Assembly: GCA_900546915.1 (NCBI GenBank)
Contig: UREY01000046.1
Coordinates: 1 to 6,969, forward strand
Origin: an uncultured Eubacteriales bacterium
GTDB lineage: Bacteria > Bacillota > Clostridia > Oscillospirales > Oscillospiraceae
Length of the DNA: 6,969 nt
Direction of reading: 5' to 3'
Below, piece after piece: positions 1 to 4,545 of the stretch; the first letter of the stretch is position 1, and each line of letters begins with the position of its first letter. Under the pieces are notes generated by a model. That model was given only the letters and a program-made list of their open reading frames with translations. It was not told the DNA's origin and searched no databases. The position numbers and the translations under genes were made by a program.

Positions 1-20
1 AGCGTAATTAATCCGTGAGA

Positions 21-56
21 AAGCCCCTGCAGAACATTGGTTCTGCAGGGGCTTTT
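21..56. terminator. Bidirectional-looking intrinsic terminator
   Basis: A perfect 14-bp inverted repeat (21-34 with 41-54) surrounds a 6-base loop CATTGG. On the plus strand the stem runs into TTTT (53-56). On the minus strand it is followed by TTTCT, so it could end both an off-window plus-strand gene and the minus-strand PAP2 gene that stops at 81. The U-tract is short on both sides; the strength of the stem is the main evidence. Confidence 0.8.
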
Positions 57-80
57 CGAATTCTCTGAGGAGAAGCAGTC

Positions 81-734
81 TTACATTTTGCGAAAAATCA
101 GCCGGTAGACCACAGGATAGACGGCCAGACTGAAGGGAACGGCCAAAATCAGATCCAGCGCGGAGTGCTGTTTGACAAACACGGTGGAGACGGCCACAAG
201 GGCAGATGCGATCCAGATACACGCCTGGATCCAGGGCTTGCGCAAGCGGCGGCAGTTCCAGGCGGCAAAGCAGACGGCCATGGAGCCGACCACATGAATG
301 CTGGGGCAGACGTTGGTGTTGGTGTCCTGGCTGTAAACCAGAGCGACCAGTTGCGTGAAGACATTGTTCCGGGGGAAGTGGGTGACGCGGAGATCCTGCC
401 GGTTGGGGAACAGGAGGTACAGTGCAATCACGGTAAAAAACGCCACGCCCAGATAGGTCATGTAACGTTTAAACCCCTCGTGGTCATACCGCATTAGATA
501 CAAGCCCAGAGCCAGAATCATGGGGAACCACAGCATGTACGGCACGATAAATCCCTCTAGAAAGGGAATCTGATCGTCCAGAGGGATGTAGGTTGGTTTG
601 CAGGCATCCACCGGAATCCAGGCTTCCACCCAAGCGAAAGCGATCAGATAGGCGGGCAAAATCAAAGTGAACCAAAGGTAACGGTTTTCTTTTCGCAGTA
701 AGTACGGCTTTGTGCTTACAGTCAGATCGGTCAT
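81..734 (-). CDS. PAP2-superfamily membrane phosphatase
   Basis: A 217-residue, strongly hydrophobic protein with about six membrane segments (roughly residues 20-40, 62-81, 92-110, 146-160, 170-187, 194-213). Two of the three phosphatase motifs of the PAP2 family are visible: CPSIH at 143-147 (the PSxH motif) and a C-terminal S..(x)KQHSALD with His190 and Asp194. The first motif (KxxxxxxRP) is not canonical; NRQDLR at 111-116 lies where it is expected, as in the PAP2_3/AUR1-like branch. Such proteins dephosphorylate or transfer the head group of lipid phosphates at the membrane; the substrate cannot be read here. The start at 734 is chosen because AAGGAG (741-746) lies 6 bases upstream. An upstream in-frame ATG at 767 has no such site and would fall at the predicted transcription start. 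The gene is transcribed alone, divergently from the lipoprotein genes. Confidence 0.88.
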   Translation of the reverse strand: MTDLTVSTKPYLLRKENRYLWFTLILPAYLIAFAWVEAWIPVDACKPTYIPLDDQIPFLEGFIVPYMLWFPMILALGLYLMRYDHEGFKRYMTYLGVAFFTVIALYLLFPNRQDLRVTHFPRNNVFTQLVALVYSQDTNTNVCPSIHVVGSMAVCFAAWNCRRLRKPWIQACIWIASALVAVSTVFVKQHSALDLILAVPFSLAVYPVVYRLIFRKM

Positions 735-772
735 AGTGTGCTCCTTCCTGCGGGGTACGGTCCGCATGGGTA

Positions 773-802
773 AGTATATACGCTGACCGGGCAGAAAAGC
801 AA
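773..802 (-). promoter_or_regulatory. Putative sigma-A promoter of the PAP2 gene
   Basis: On the minus strand, TTGCTT (797-802) and TATACT (773-778) are separated by 18 bases. Predicted transcription would begin near 766, leaving a leader of about 30 bases before the ATG at 734. The -10 box is good and the -35 box is moderate. The position agrees with the shorter start chosen for the gene. Confidence 0.5.
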
Positions 803-866
803 GAGGCAGATAGAGGAATTAAGTAAGAATTAAAGTTGCGGCGTTGCTGCCGGGTCCTGGAAAAAA

Positions 867-885
867 TTAAATTTTATTAAATTTT
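867..885. repeat. AT-rich direct repeat in divergent intergenic region
   Basis: TTAAATTTT occurs twice (867-875 and 877-885) with one A between, inside an AT-only block of about 25 bases. It stands out against the GC-rich surroundings and lies between two divergent transcription units. It may be a protein-binding site, a curved DNA segment, or simply low-complexity intergenic DNA. The rest of 735-938 shows no gene that I can support. Confidence 0.5.
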
Positions 886-920
886 GCAGAAGAAGTCAAT
901 TCTGATGGGAGATATGGCCC

Positions 921-967
921 AAATTAAAATTTAGGGGCTTGATTTTTTCGACCTGATGGGGTAGAAT
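921..967 (+). promoter_or_regulatory. Sigma-A promoter with UP-like element for the lipoprotein operon
   Basis: TTGATT (939-944) and TAGAAT (962-967) are separated by exactly 17 bases. An A/T-only stretch (921-933) lies about 41-53 bases upstream of the predicted start near 974, where an UP element would be. The predicted leader before the ATG at 1029 is about 55 bases and contains a short hairpin. Confidence 0.72.
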
Positions 968-981
968 AGAGCAACATTGTA

Positions 982-998
982 CTCTACCTGGAGTAGAG
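982..998 (+). other. Small hairpin in lipoprotein leader
   Basis: CTCTAC (982-987) can pair with GTAGAG (993-998) around the 5-base loop CTGGA, close to the predicted 5' end of the transcript. It has no U-tract, so it is not a terminator. It could stabilise the 5' end of the mRNA or be incidental. Confidence 0.4.
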
Positions 999-1028
999 GC
1001 ATGTAAAAAAATGTTGGAGGAAAGAAAT

Positions 1029-1319
1029 ATGAAAATTTGGAAAACTCTTGCAGCCCTTTGCCTGGCGCTGACGATGGTAGTATCCTTGGCAGCCTGCACG
1101 GACAGCGACGAGCCCAACAACACGTCCGAACCTGTCAGCGAGTCGGGCACGGGCGAGACCACCGAGCCTGCGGAAGAGACCACGGAGCCTGCAGAGGAGA
1201 CCACGGAGCCCGCTGAGGAGACCACCGAGCCTGCGGAAGAGACCACGGAGCCCGCAGAGGAGACCACCGAGCCTGCAGAAGAAACCACTGAGCCCGCCGG
1301 CGACACCACAGAAGGCTAA
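1029..1319 (+). CDS. Repeat-only lipoprotein with ETTEPAE heptads
   Basis: A 96-residue protein of unknown function. Residues 1-22 form a type II signal peptide (MKIWK, hydrophobic core, lipobox LAAC) with Cys23 as the predicted lipidated residue, so the product should be anchored on the outer face of the membrane. After a short Ser/Asp/Glu/Pro-rich linker come seven ETTEPAE-type heptads (residues 43-91) and a final DTTEG. No folded domain is visible: the mature chain is a very acidic, Thr/Pro/Glu-rich, probably extended tail. The start at 1029 is preceded by GGAGG (1016-1020) at 8 bases; an earlier in-frame ATG at 1011 has no site and would put charged residues before the signal. The next gene starts 29 bases downstream with a closely related signal peptide, which suggests duplication and shared transcription. 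The tail may be a surface stalk or a remnant of a protein that lost its domain. Confidence 0.8.
   Translation: MKIWKTLAALCLALTMVVSLAACTDSDEPNNTSEPVSESGTGETTEPAEETTEPAEETTEPAEETTEPAEETTEPAEETTEPAEETTEPAGDTTEG
1155..1301 (+). repeat. Seven tandem 21-bp repeats coding ETTEPAE
   Basis: Seven in-frame 21-base units fill 1155-1301, with a partial eighth before the stop. Units 1 and 4 are identical, and units 2 and 5 differ at one base, so 1155-1196 and 1218-1259 match at 41 of 42 positions. This suggests a 63-base (three-unit) duplication on top of the basic repeat. The differences among units 1-6 are synonymous. The last unit ends in Gly-Asp instead of Glu-Glu. Copy number could vary by slippage or recombination. 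Confidence 0.9.
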
Positions 1320-1348
1320 GACAGCAGGCTGACGCGGAGGAAAACGAC

Positions 1349-1819
1349 ATGAAAATCTGGAAAATATTTCTGGCGCTCTGTCTGGCTGTGACGATGACGC
1401 TGTCTTTGGCTGCCTGTTCCGGCAGTCCGGAGCCCGGCGCTTCCACAGATCCCGGCAGTCAAGCTACTGGTGAGACCGAAGAGCCTGCCTCTACCATTCC
1501 TGCAGACGGTTCTGAGGTGGGAGAGGGTCAGCACAGCTTCACCTTCCAGGCGAAGATGGTTGACGGTACCGAGTATACTTACACCGTTCACACGGATGAA
1601 GAAACGGTAGGCGCAGCTCTGTTGGCGCTGGGTTTCATTGACGGGGAAGAGAGCAGCTATGGCCTGTATGTGACCACGGTTTTGGGTACGACCCTGGACT
1701 ATGACGCAGATGGGTATTACTGGTTGATTTCGGAGAACGGTACGAGTTCCTCCGTGGGTGTGGACAGCATCTCCATCCAGGACGGCAGCACGTATGCGTT
1801 TACAGCTACGGCGGCCTGA
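1349..1819 (+). CDS. DUF4430-domain lipoprotein
   Basis: A 156-residue predicted lipoprotein. Residues 1-22 are a type II signal peptide with lipobox LAAC and Cys23, closely matching the preceding gene's signal (shared MKIWK, ALCLA and SLAAC segments). Residues 24-60 form a Ser/Glu/Pro/Gly-rich linker. Residues about 62-156 fit the DUF4430 fold, related to the C-terminal domain of transcobalamin: a strand-rich start, ETVGAALLALGF, then GLYVTTVLG, the YYWLISENG segment (124-131) and a closing DGSTYAF strand. DUF4430 proteins are often surface-bound and suspected to bind ligands such as cobamides, but the ligand here is not shown. GGAGG (1336-1340) lies 8 bases before the ATG. No terminator separates it from the upstream gene, so the two are probably co-transcribed. 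Confidence 0.85.
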   Translation: MKIWKIFLALCLAVTMTLSLAACSGSPEPGASTDPGSQATGETEEPASTIPADGSEVGEGQHSFTFQAKMVDGTEYTYTVHTDEETVGAALLALGFIDGEESSYGLYVTTVLGTTLDYDADGYYWLISENGTSSSVGVDSISIQDGSTYAFTATAA

Positions 1820-1865
1820 TTTTCCAGATCCTTGCTGCAATGAAGAAGGGCGTGTCAAGGCCCGC

Positions 1866-1918
1866 CTCTGCCGGCGGCACAGCCGCCGGCGGGGTATGAC
1901 CTTGGCCGCCCCCTTTTT
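1866..1918 (+). terminator. GC-rich hairpin(s), possible terminator of lipoprotein operon
   Basis: GCCGGCGGC (1870-1878) pairs perfectly with 1882-1890 around an ACA loop; four further pairs, two of them G-U, extend the stem to 1866-1894. No U-tract follows directly. An alternative, mutually exclusive stem (GGCGG 1888-1892 with CCGCC 1906-1910) is followed by CCC and TTTTT (1914-1918). Either could stop transcription, but neither is a textbook intrinsic terminator. Confidence 0.45.
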
Positions 1919-1949
1919 CCCCAAGAGCTTCGCTTTTCCAGGCAGCGGG

Positions 1950-2007
1950 GAGTTTTTTGCTGACCGGCAAAAAAACTCTTTACAAATGGAAGAAATCTTG
2001 CTATAAT
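1950..2007 (+). promoter_or_regulatory. Strong promoter of tRNA-Arg with A-tract upstream
   Basis: TTTACA (1979-1984), a 17-base spacer, and a perfect TATAAT (2002-2007) preceded by TG one base away (extended -10). Seven A's (1969-1975) sit just upstream of the -35 box, where a proximal UP element acts. They form one arm of an inverted repeat (1950-1960 with 1967-1978, one bulged A). Predicted start is near 2014, giving a leader of about 13 bases before the tRNA. This is the strongest promoter in the window, as expected for a stable RNA. Confidence 0.88.
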
Positions 2008-2027
2008 AAGCAGGCTGAAATCAGTAC

Positions 2028-2103
2028 GCGCCGGTGGCTCAATGGATAGAGCATCGGATTCCGGTTCCGAGGGTTGGGGGTTCGAGTCCCTTCCGGCGTA
2101 CCA
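2028..2103 (+). tRNA. tRNA-Arg, anticodon CCG (reads CGG)
   Basis: A full cloverleaf can be drawn. The acceptor stem is 2028-2034 with 2093-2099; the D stem GCTC/GAGC is 2037-2040 with 2049-2052. The anticodon stem TCGGA/TCCGA (2054-2058 with 2066-2070) has loop TTCCGGT and anticodon CCG at 2061-2063. The variable region is five bases (2071-2075), and the T loop TTCGAGT is 2081-2087. A73 is at 2100 and CCA is encoded at 2101-2103. A20 in the D loop, C35 and A73 fit arginine identity, and A15-T48 can form the Levitt pair. Odd points are a G1-U72 wobble at the end of the acceptor stem and two G-U pairs at the base of the T stem. Confidence 0.95.
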
Positions 2104-2137
2104 GCCGGAGCAAAGTCCGCTTTGCTCCGGCTTTTTT
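2104..2137 (+). terminator. Intrinsic terminator of tRNA-Arg
   Basis: A perfect 12-bp stem (2104-2115 with 2120-2131) with a TCCG tetraloop is followed by six T's (2132-2137). It starts directly after the encoded CCA, so the tRNA is a single-gene transcript. Confidence 0.95.
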
Positions 2138-2140
2138 CTA

Positions 2141-2171
2141 TCCGACCAGATTTTCTGCGTCGGACTTTTTT
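2141..2171 (+). terminator. Second, tandem intrinsic terminator
   Basis: TCCGAC (2141-2146) pairs with GTCGGA (2159-2164) and CAGA (2147-2150) with TCTG (2154-2157), leaving a TTT loop and one bulged C (2158). Six T's follow (2166-2171). It lies a few bases after the first terminator and would catch read-through from the strong tRNA promoter. From here to 2374 there is no gene and no clear promoter; a minor 5-bp hairpin (2185-2199) is present. Confidence 0.8.
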
Positions 2172-2374
2172 CGGATTTGGGGTGGACGGCGGTACCGTCT
2201 GTCCGGATTCTCCCATTTGCCGCTCCCGGCGCTGCTGGATAACCGGACATGTTTCTGAGATGCCGCGAGTCCCACAAAGCGTGCTGTGCCGCGCGGGGAA
2301 AGCTTGTGTTCCGTTTGGCATGCCGGCGGCAGTTTCATTTCTCATTACAGGATTTCCGACAGGAGGCGATTTGT

Positions 2375-3337
2375 ATGCCCATTATGCATGTACGTCAGCC
2401 GGAATTTTTGCCGGTGGGGGACAACCTGCGGCTCCGGCGCTTGGATGGGTCTGTGGATTTTGGGCGGGATTGGCGCCGGGATCTGCAGGCTCTGCTTTTG
2501 GAAGACGGCGGGGCTTCGCTGAATGCTTTTGAAGATTTGCGGCAGCTGTATGCCCGGCTGAACGACCGGATGGAAGTGTACGGCATGGAAGCCCGAAGCG
2601 GTTCCGGGTTTTCCCCGGTGGGCGTCGCGGCCTTCTGCCAGGAGAATATGCTGGTTTTCATAGGAGACCGCCATAACCGCAGGCAGGGAATGGGGAGGCA
2701 GGTGGTCTCGGCATTCCTCCGGCGGGGCCGCTCCTTGGGCTATGGGTATTTGGAGGTGCGCGGGCTTTCCCGGTACGGCGTTGCCGCCCGGCGGCTGTTG
2801 GAGAGCCTTGGTTTTCGCCCCCGGCCTGCCGCCGAAGATGAGATTTACCGGCTGGACTTTCCGGATACCGGCGTGGAGCTCCGGCCTTATCGCCCACAGG
2901 ACTGCGCCTCTTTGATCGAGCTGTTTCGGGATACCGTTTACGGCGTCTGTGCCAAGGACTACACCCTGGCCCAGCGAGAGGCTTGGGTAGGCGGCGTGGA
3001 GCCCGAGGCGTGGAACCGCTCTTTTTTGGAACATGATACCCTGGTGGCATGGGCCGGAAATCTTCCGGCCGGCTTTGGGGATATGGATGAAACCGGTTAC
3101 CTGGACCGGCTGTATGTGGGGCGGGATTTTCAGAGACGGGGCATTGCCCGGGCTCTGTGCGACGCCCTGGAGGCCCGGCAGGGCGGGCCGGTCTTTACCA
3201 CCCACGCATCCAGGACGGCCCGAGGCTTTTTTGAAGCCCGGGGATACCGGGTGCTCCAGGCGCAGCAGGTGGAGCGCAGGGGGCAGTATTTAGAGAACTT
3301 TGTGATGAGAAAAGAACGGGAGGAGACGCTATGGTAA
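2375..3337 (+). CDS. Tandem-GNAT N-acetyltransferase
   Basis: A 320-residue protein with two GNAT-like halves. Half one (about 1-163) has an acetyl-CoA-binding signature RRQGMG at 102-107 followed by an amphipathic helix and ...RRLLESLGF. Half two (about 166-310) begins VELRPYRPQDCASLIELF and has YLDRLYVGRDFQRRGIA (242-258), then ARGFFEARGYRV, a typical complete GNAT core resembling YafP-like acetyltransferases. The acceptor substrate cannot be deduced. The start at 2375 follows AGGAGG (2361-2366) by 8 bases. An in-frame ATG at 2249 would add 42 residues with no domain character and no such site. The gene overlaps proC by 7 bases (stop at 3337, proC start at 3331), so the two are translationally coupled. 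No clear promoter is seen upstream. Confidence 0.85.
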   Translation: MPIMHVRQPEFLPVGDNLRLRRLDGSVDFGRDWRRDLQALLLEDGGASLNAFEDLRQLYARLNDRMEVYGMEARSGSGFSPVGVAAFCQENMLVFIGDRHNRRQGMGRQVVSAFLRRGRSLGYGYLEVRGLSRYGVAARRLLESLGFRPRPAAEDEIYRLDFPDTGVELRPYRPQDCASLIELFRDTVYGVCAKDYTLAQREAWVGGVEPEAWNRSFLEHDTLVAWAGNLPAGFGDMDETGYLDRLYVGRDFQRRGIARALCDALEARQGGPVFTTHASRTARGFFEARGYRVLQAQQVERRGQYLENFVMRKEREETLW

Positions 3338-4140
3338 AATTTGGATGTCTCGGTGTGGGGCATATGGGGTTTGCCTTGGCCCAGGCGGTGGCGAAGGCGG
3401 TTGGCCCCCGGCAGGTTATGGTCAGCAGCCGGACCCGGGAAAAGGCAGAGGCGGTGGCGGCGCAGCTGGGCTGTGCTGCCGGGGAGAACCGGGATTTGGC
3501 CGCCCAATGCGAGTATCTCCTGTTGGGTGTCAAGCCGCAGGTCATGCCCGGTGTTTTGGAGGCTTTGGCCCCGGCTTTCCAGGCGCGGAGCGCGCCCTGC
3601 GTGCTGGTGTCTATGGCCGCAGGGATTTCCCTGGCCCAGCTGCATACCCTGGCCCCCGGCTGCCCGGTCGTGCGCATCATGCCCAACACCCCGGTTTCCG
3701 TGGGGGCGGGTTTGGTGCTGTATGCGCCGGATGAACGTGTCACGCCGGAGCAGGAATCGGAGCTGGCTGCGGCGTTGACCCGGGCGGGCCGGGTGGATCG
3801 CCTTCCGGAGGCTCTGCTGGATGCGGCCGGCGCCGTGGCGGGCTGCGGCCCGGCTTTTGCCTGCTTGTTTTTGGAGGCCTTGGCTGACGGTGGGGTAGCC
3901 TGTGGGTTGCCCCGGCGGAAGGCGTATGAATACGGCGCGCAAATGCTGCTGGGGACCGCCTCGCTCTTCTTGGCGACGGGAGACCATCCCGGCGTCCTGA
4001 AGGATGGGGTGTGTTCTCCAGGCGGCAGCACGGTGCAGGGCGTTCGCGTGCTGGAAGAGCGGGGCCTGCGGGGCGCGGTCATAGACGCGGTGCTCGCCGC
4101 CTGGGAGAGAAGCGGCCGCTTGGGCAAGCCGGTTCTGTGA
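3331..4140 (+). CDS. proC: Pyrroline-5-carboxylate reductase (P5CR)
   Basis: Catalyses the last step of proline synthesis: NAD(P)H-dependent reduction of 1-pyrroline-5-carboxylate to L-proline in the cytoplasm. The 269-residue length is typical. Residues 1-13 contain the dinucleotide-binding GxxGxGxMG pattern (GCLGVGHMG, 5-13). GVKP (66-69) and RIMPNTP (115-121) follow, then the C-terminal dimerisation/substrate region AGCGPAF (170-176) and HP..LKD..CSPGGST (219-234), which match the family's conserved blocks. AGCGPAF replaces the commoner SGSGPAY, a mild change. The ATG at 3331 lies within the last codons of the acetyltransferase gene, with GGGAGGAG (3318-3325) 5 bases upstream. Partner genes proA and proB are not in the window. 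Confidence 0.96.
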   Translation: MVKFGCLGVGHMGFALAQAVAKAVGPRQVMVSSRTREKAEAVAAQLGCAAGENRDLAAQCEYLLLGVKPQVMPGVLEALAPAFQARSAPCVLVSMAAGISLAQLHTLAPGCPVVRIMPNTPVSVGAGLVLYAPDERVTPEQESELAAALTRAGRVDRLPEALLDAAGAVAGCGPAFACLFLEALADGGVACGLPRRKAYEYGAQMLLGTASLFLATGDHPGVLKDGVCSPGGSTVQGVRVLEERGLRGAVIDAVLAAWERSGRLGKPVL

Positions 4141-4169
4141 GCCGACCGGCGTATGAGTTGCGTTTTTTT
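4128..4169 (+). terminator. Weak possible terminator after proC
   Basis: GCCGGT (4128-4133) can pair with ACCGGC (4145-4150), but the run of seven T's (4163-4169) begins 12 bases after the stem. The geometry is poor for an intrinsic terminator, so read-through into the next gene is possible. Confidence 0.25.
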
Positions 4170-4222
4170 GACAATTCCCCTTGTTTTTTTGTAGTTTGCC
4201 GGGTATAATAAAGCAAACGCAA
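4158..4222. repeat. Nested inverted repeats framing the DUF1858 promoter
   Basis: The outer pair is TTGCGTTT (4158-4165) with AAACGCAA (4215-4222), perfect over 8 bases and flanking the whole promoter. The inner pair is GTTTGC (4194-4199) with GCAAAC (4213-4218), perfect over 6 bases and centred on the -10 box. The two right arms overlap. The inner pair has the geometry of a repressor operator; no regulator is encoded nearby. Confidence 0.55.
4181..4209 (+). promoter_or_regulatory. Sigma-A promoter of the DUF1858 gene
   Basis: TTGTTT (4181-4186) and a perfect TATAAT (4204-4209) are separated by 17 bases, with predicted transcription start near 4216. A TTGACA at 4168-4173 is 30 bases from the TATAAT and cannot pair with it. 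It would need the poor TAGTTT (4192-4197) as its -10 box. Confidence 0.75.
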
Positions 4223-4238
4223 TTAGGAGGTCATTTAC

Positions 4239-4469
4239 ATGGCTGTTACCATTGAAAAAGATACCATTATTGGCGAGGTGCTGGACCTTGCTCCGCAGTC
4301 TGCCCCGCTGTTTATGGCCATTGGAATGCATTGCCTGGGCTGCCCCTCTTCCCGGGGAGAGACGGTGGAAGAGGCCTGCATGGTGCATGGAATCGACTGT
4401 GACGCTTTCCTGGCGCAGCTGAACCGGTTCCTGGAAGCCAGCGAAGCTGCTGAGGCGGAAAAGCAGTAA
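4239..4469 (+). CDS. DUF1858 redox-disulfide protein
   Basis: A 76-residue cytoplasmic protein matching the DUF1858 family, also described as the hybrid-cluster-protein-associated redox disulfide domain. The core MHCLGCPSSRGETVEEAC places Cys32 and Cys35 in a CxxC motif; Cys47 and Cys54 follow. The N-terminal part (I.K.T.I.EVL...P....LF...GM) is also typical, and the tail (about 65-76) is Ala/Glu-rich. Members are thought to act in thiol redox chemistry or near iron-sulfur enzymes; the exact role is not established. AGGAGG (4225-4230) lies 8 bases before the ATG. The gene has its own promoter and terminator, and no hybrid cluster protein gene is in the window. Confidence 0.9.
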   Translation: MAVTIEKDTIIGEVLDLAPQSAPLFMAIGMHCLGCPSSRGETVEEACMVHGIDCDAFLAQLNRFLEASEAAEAEKQ

Positions 4470-4485
4470 GATGGGAAAAGGAGAC

Positions 4486-4518
4486 GCTGCGGAGGATATC
4501 CTCTGCAGCTTCTTTTTT
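4486..4518 (+). terminator. Intrinsic terminator after the DUF1858 gene
   Basis: A 10-bp stem (4486-4495 with 4500-4509, one G-U pair) with an ATAT tetraloop is followed by TTC and six T's (4513-4518). It begins 16 bases after the DUF1858 stop codon and ends 27 bases before the trmK start, so it separates the two transcription units or controls flow into trmK. Confidence 0.88.
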
Positions 4519-4545
4519 ATTTTGGGCGGGATAGGAGGACATGGT

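Noticed and set aside
1155..1301. Regular repeats that could suggest a CRISPR array
   Set aside because: The units are contiguous 21-mers in frame with no spacers and sit inside a coding sequence.
896..1309. Minus-strand frame with repeated SAGSVVS units
   Set aside because: This is the reverse complement of the ETTEPAE coding repeats; the plus frame has promoter, ribosome binding site and signal peptide.
1950..1978. Inverted repeat upstream of the tRNA promoter as a terminator
   Set aside because: The T's and A's are inside the stem arms and no proper U-tract follows; the A-tract is better explained as an UP element of the tRNA promoter.
2249..2374. Longer acetyltransferase start at 2249
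   Set aside because: The added 42 residues look like non-coding DNA, and a textbook ribosome binding site precedes 2375.
2141..2374. Possible T-box or riboswitch ahead of the acetyltransferase-proC operon
   Set aside because: No T-box sequence, no conserved riboswitch core and no terminator just before the gene; only the tRNA terminators and a weak 5-bp hairpin are present.
4471..4545. Longer trmK start at 4471
   Set aside because: It would translate through a strong intrinsic terminator, and the family's N-terminus and AGGAGG site fit 4546.
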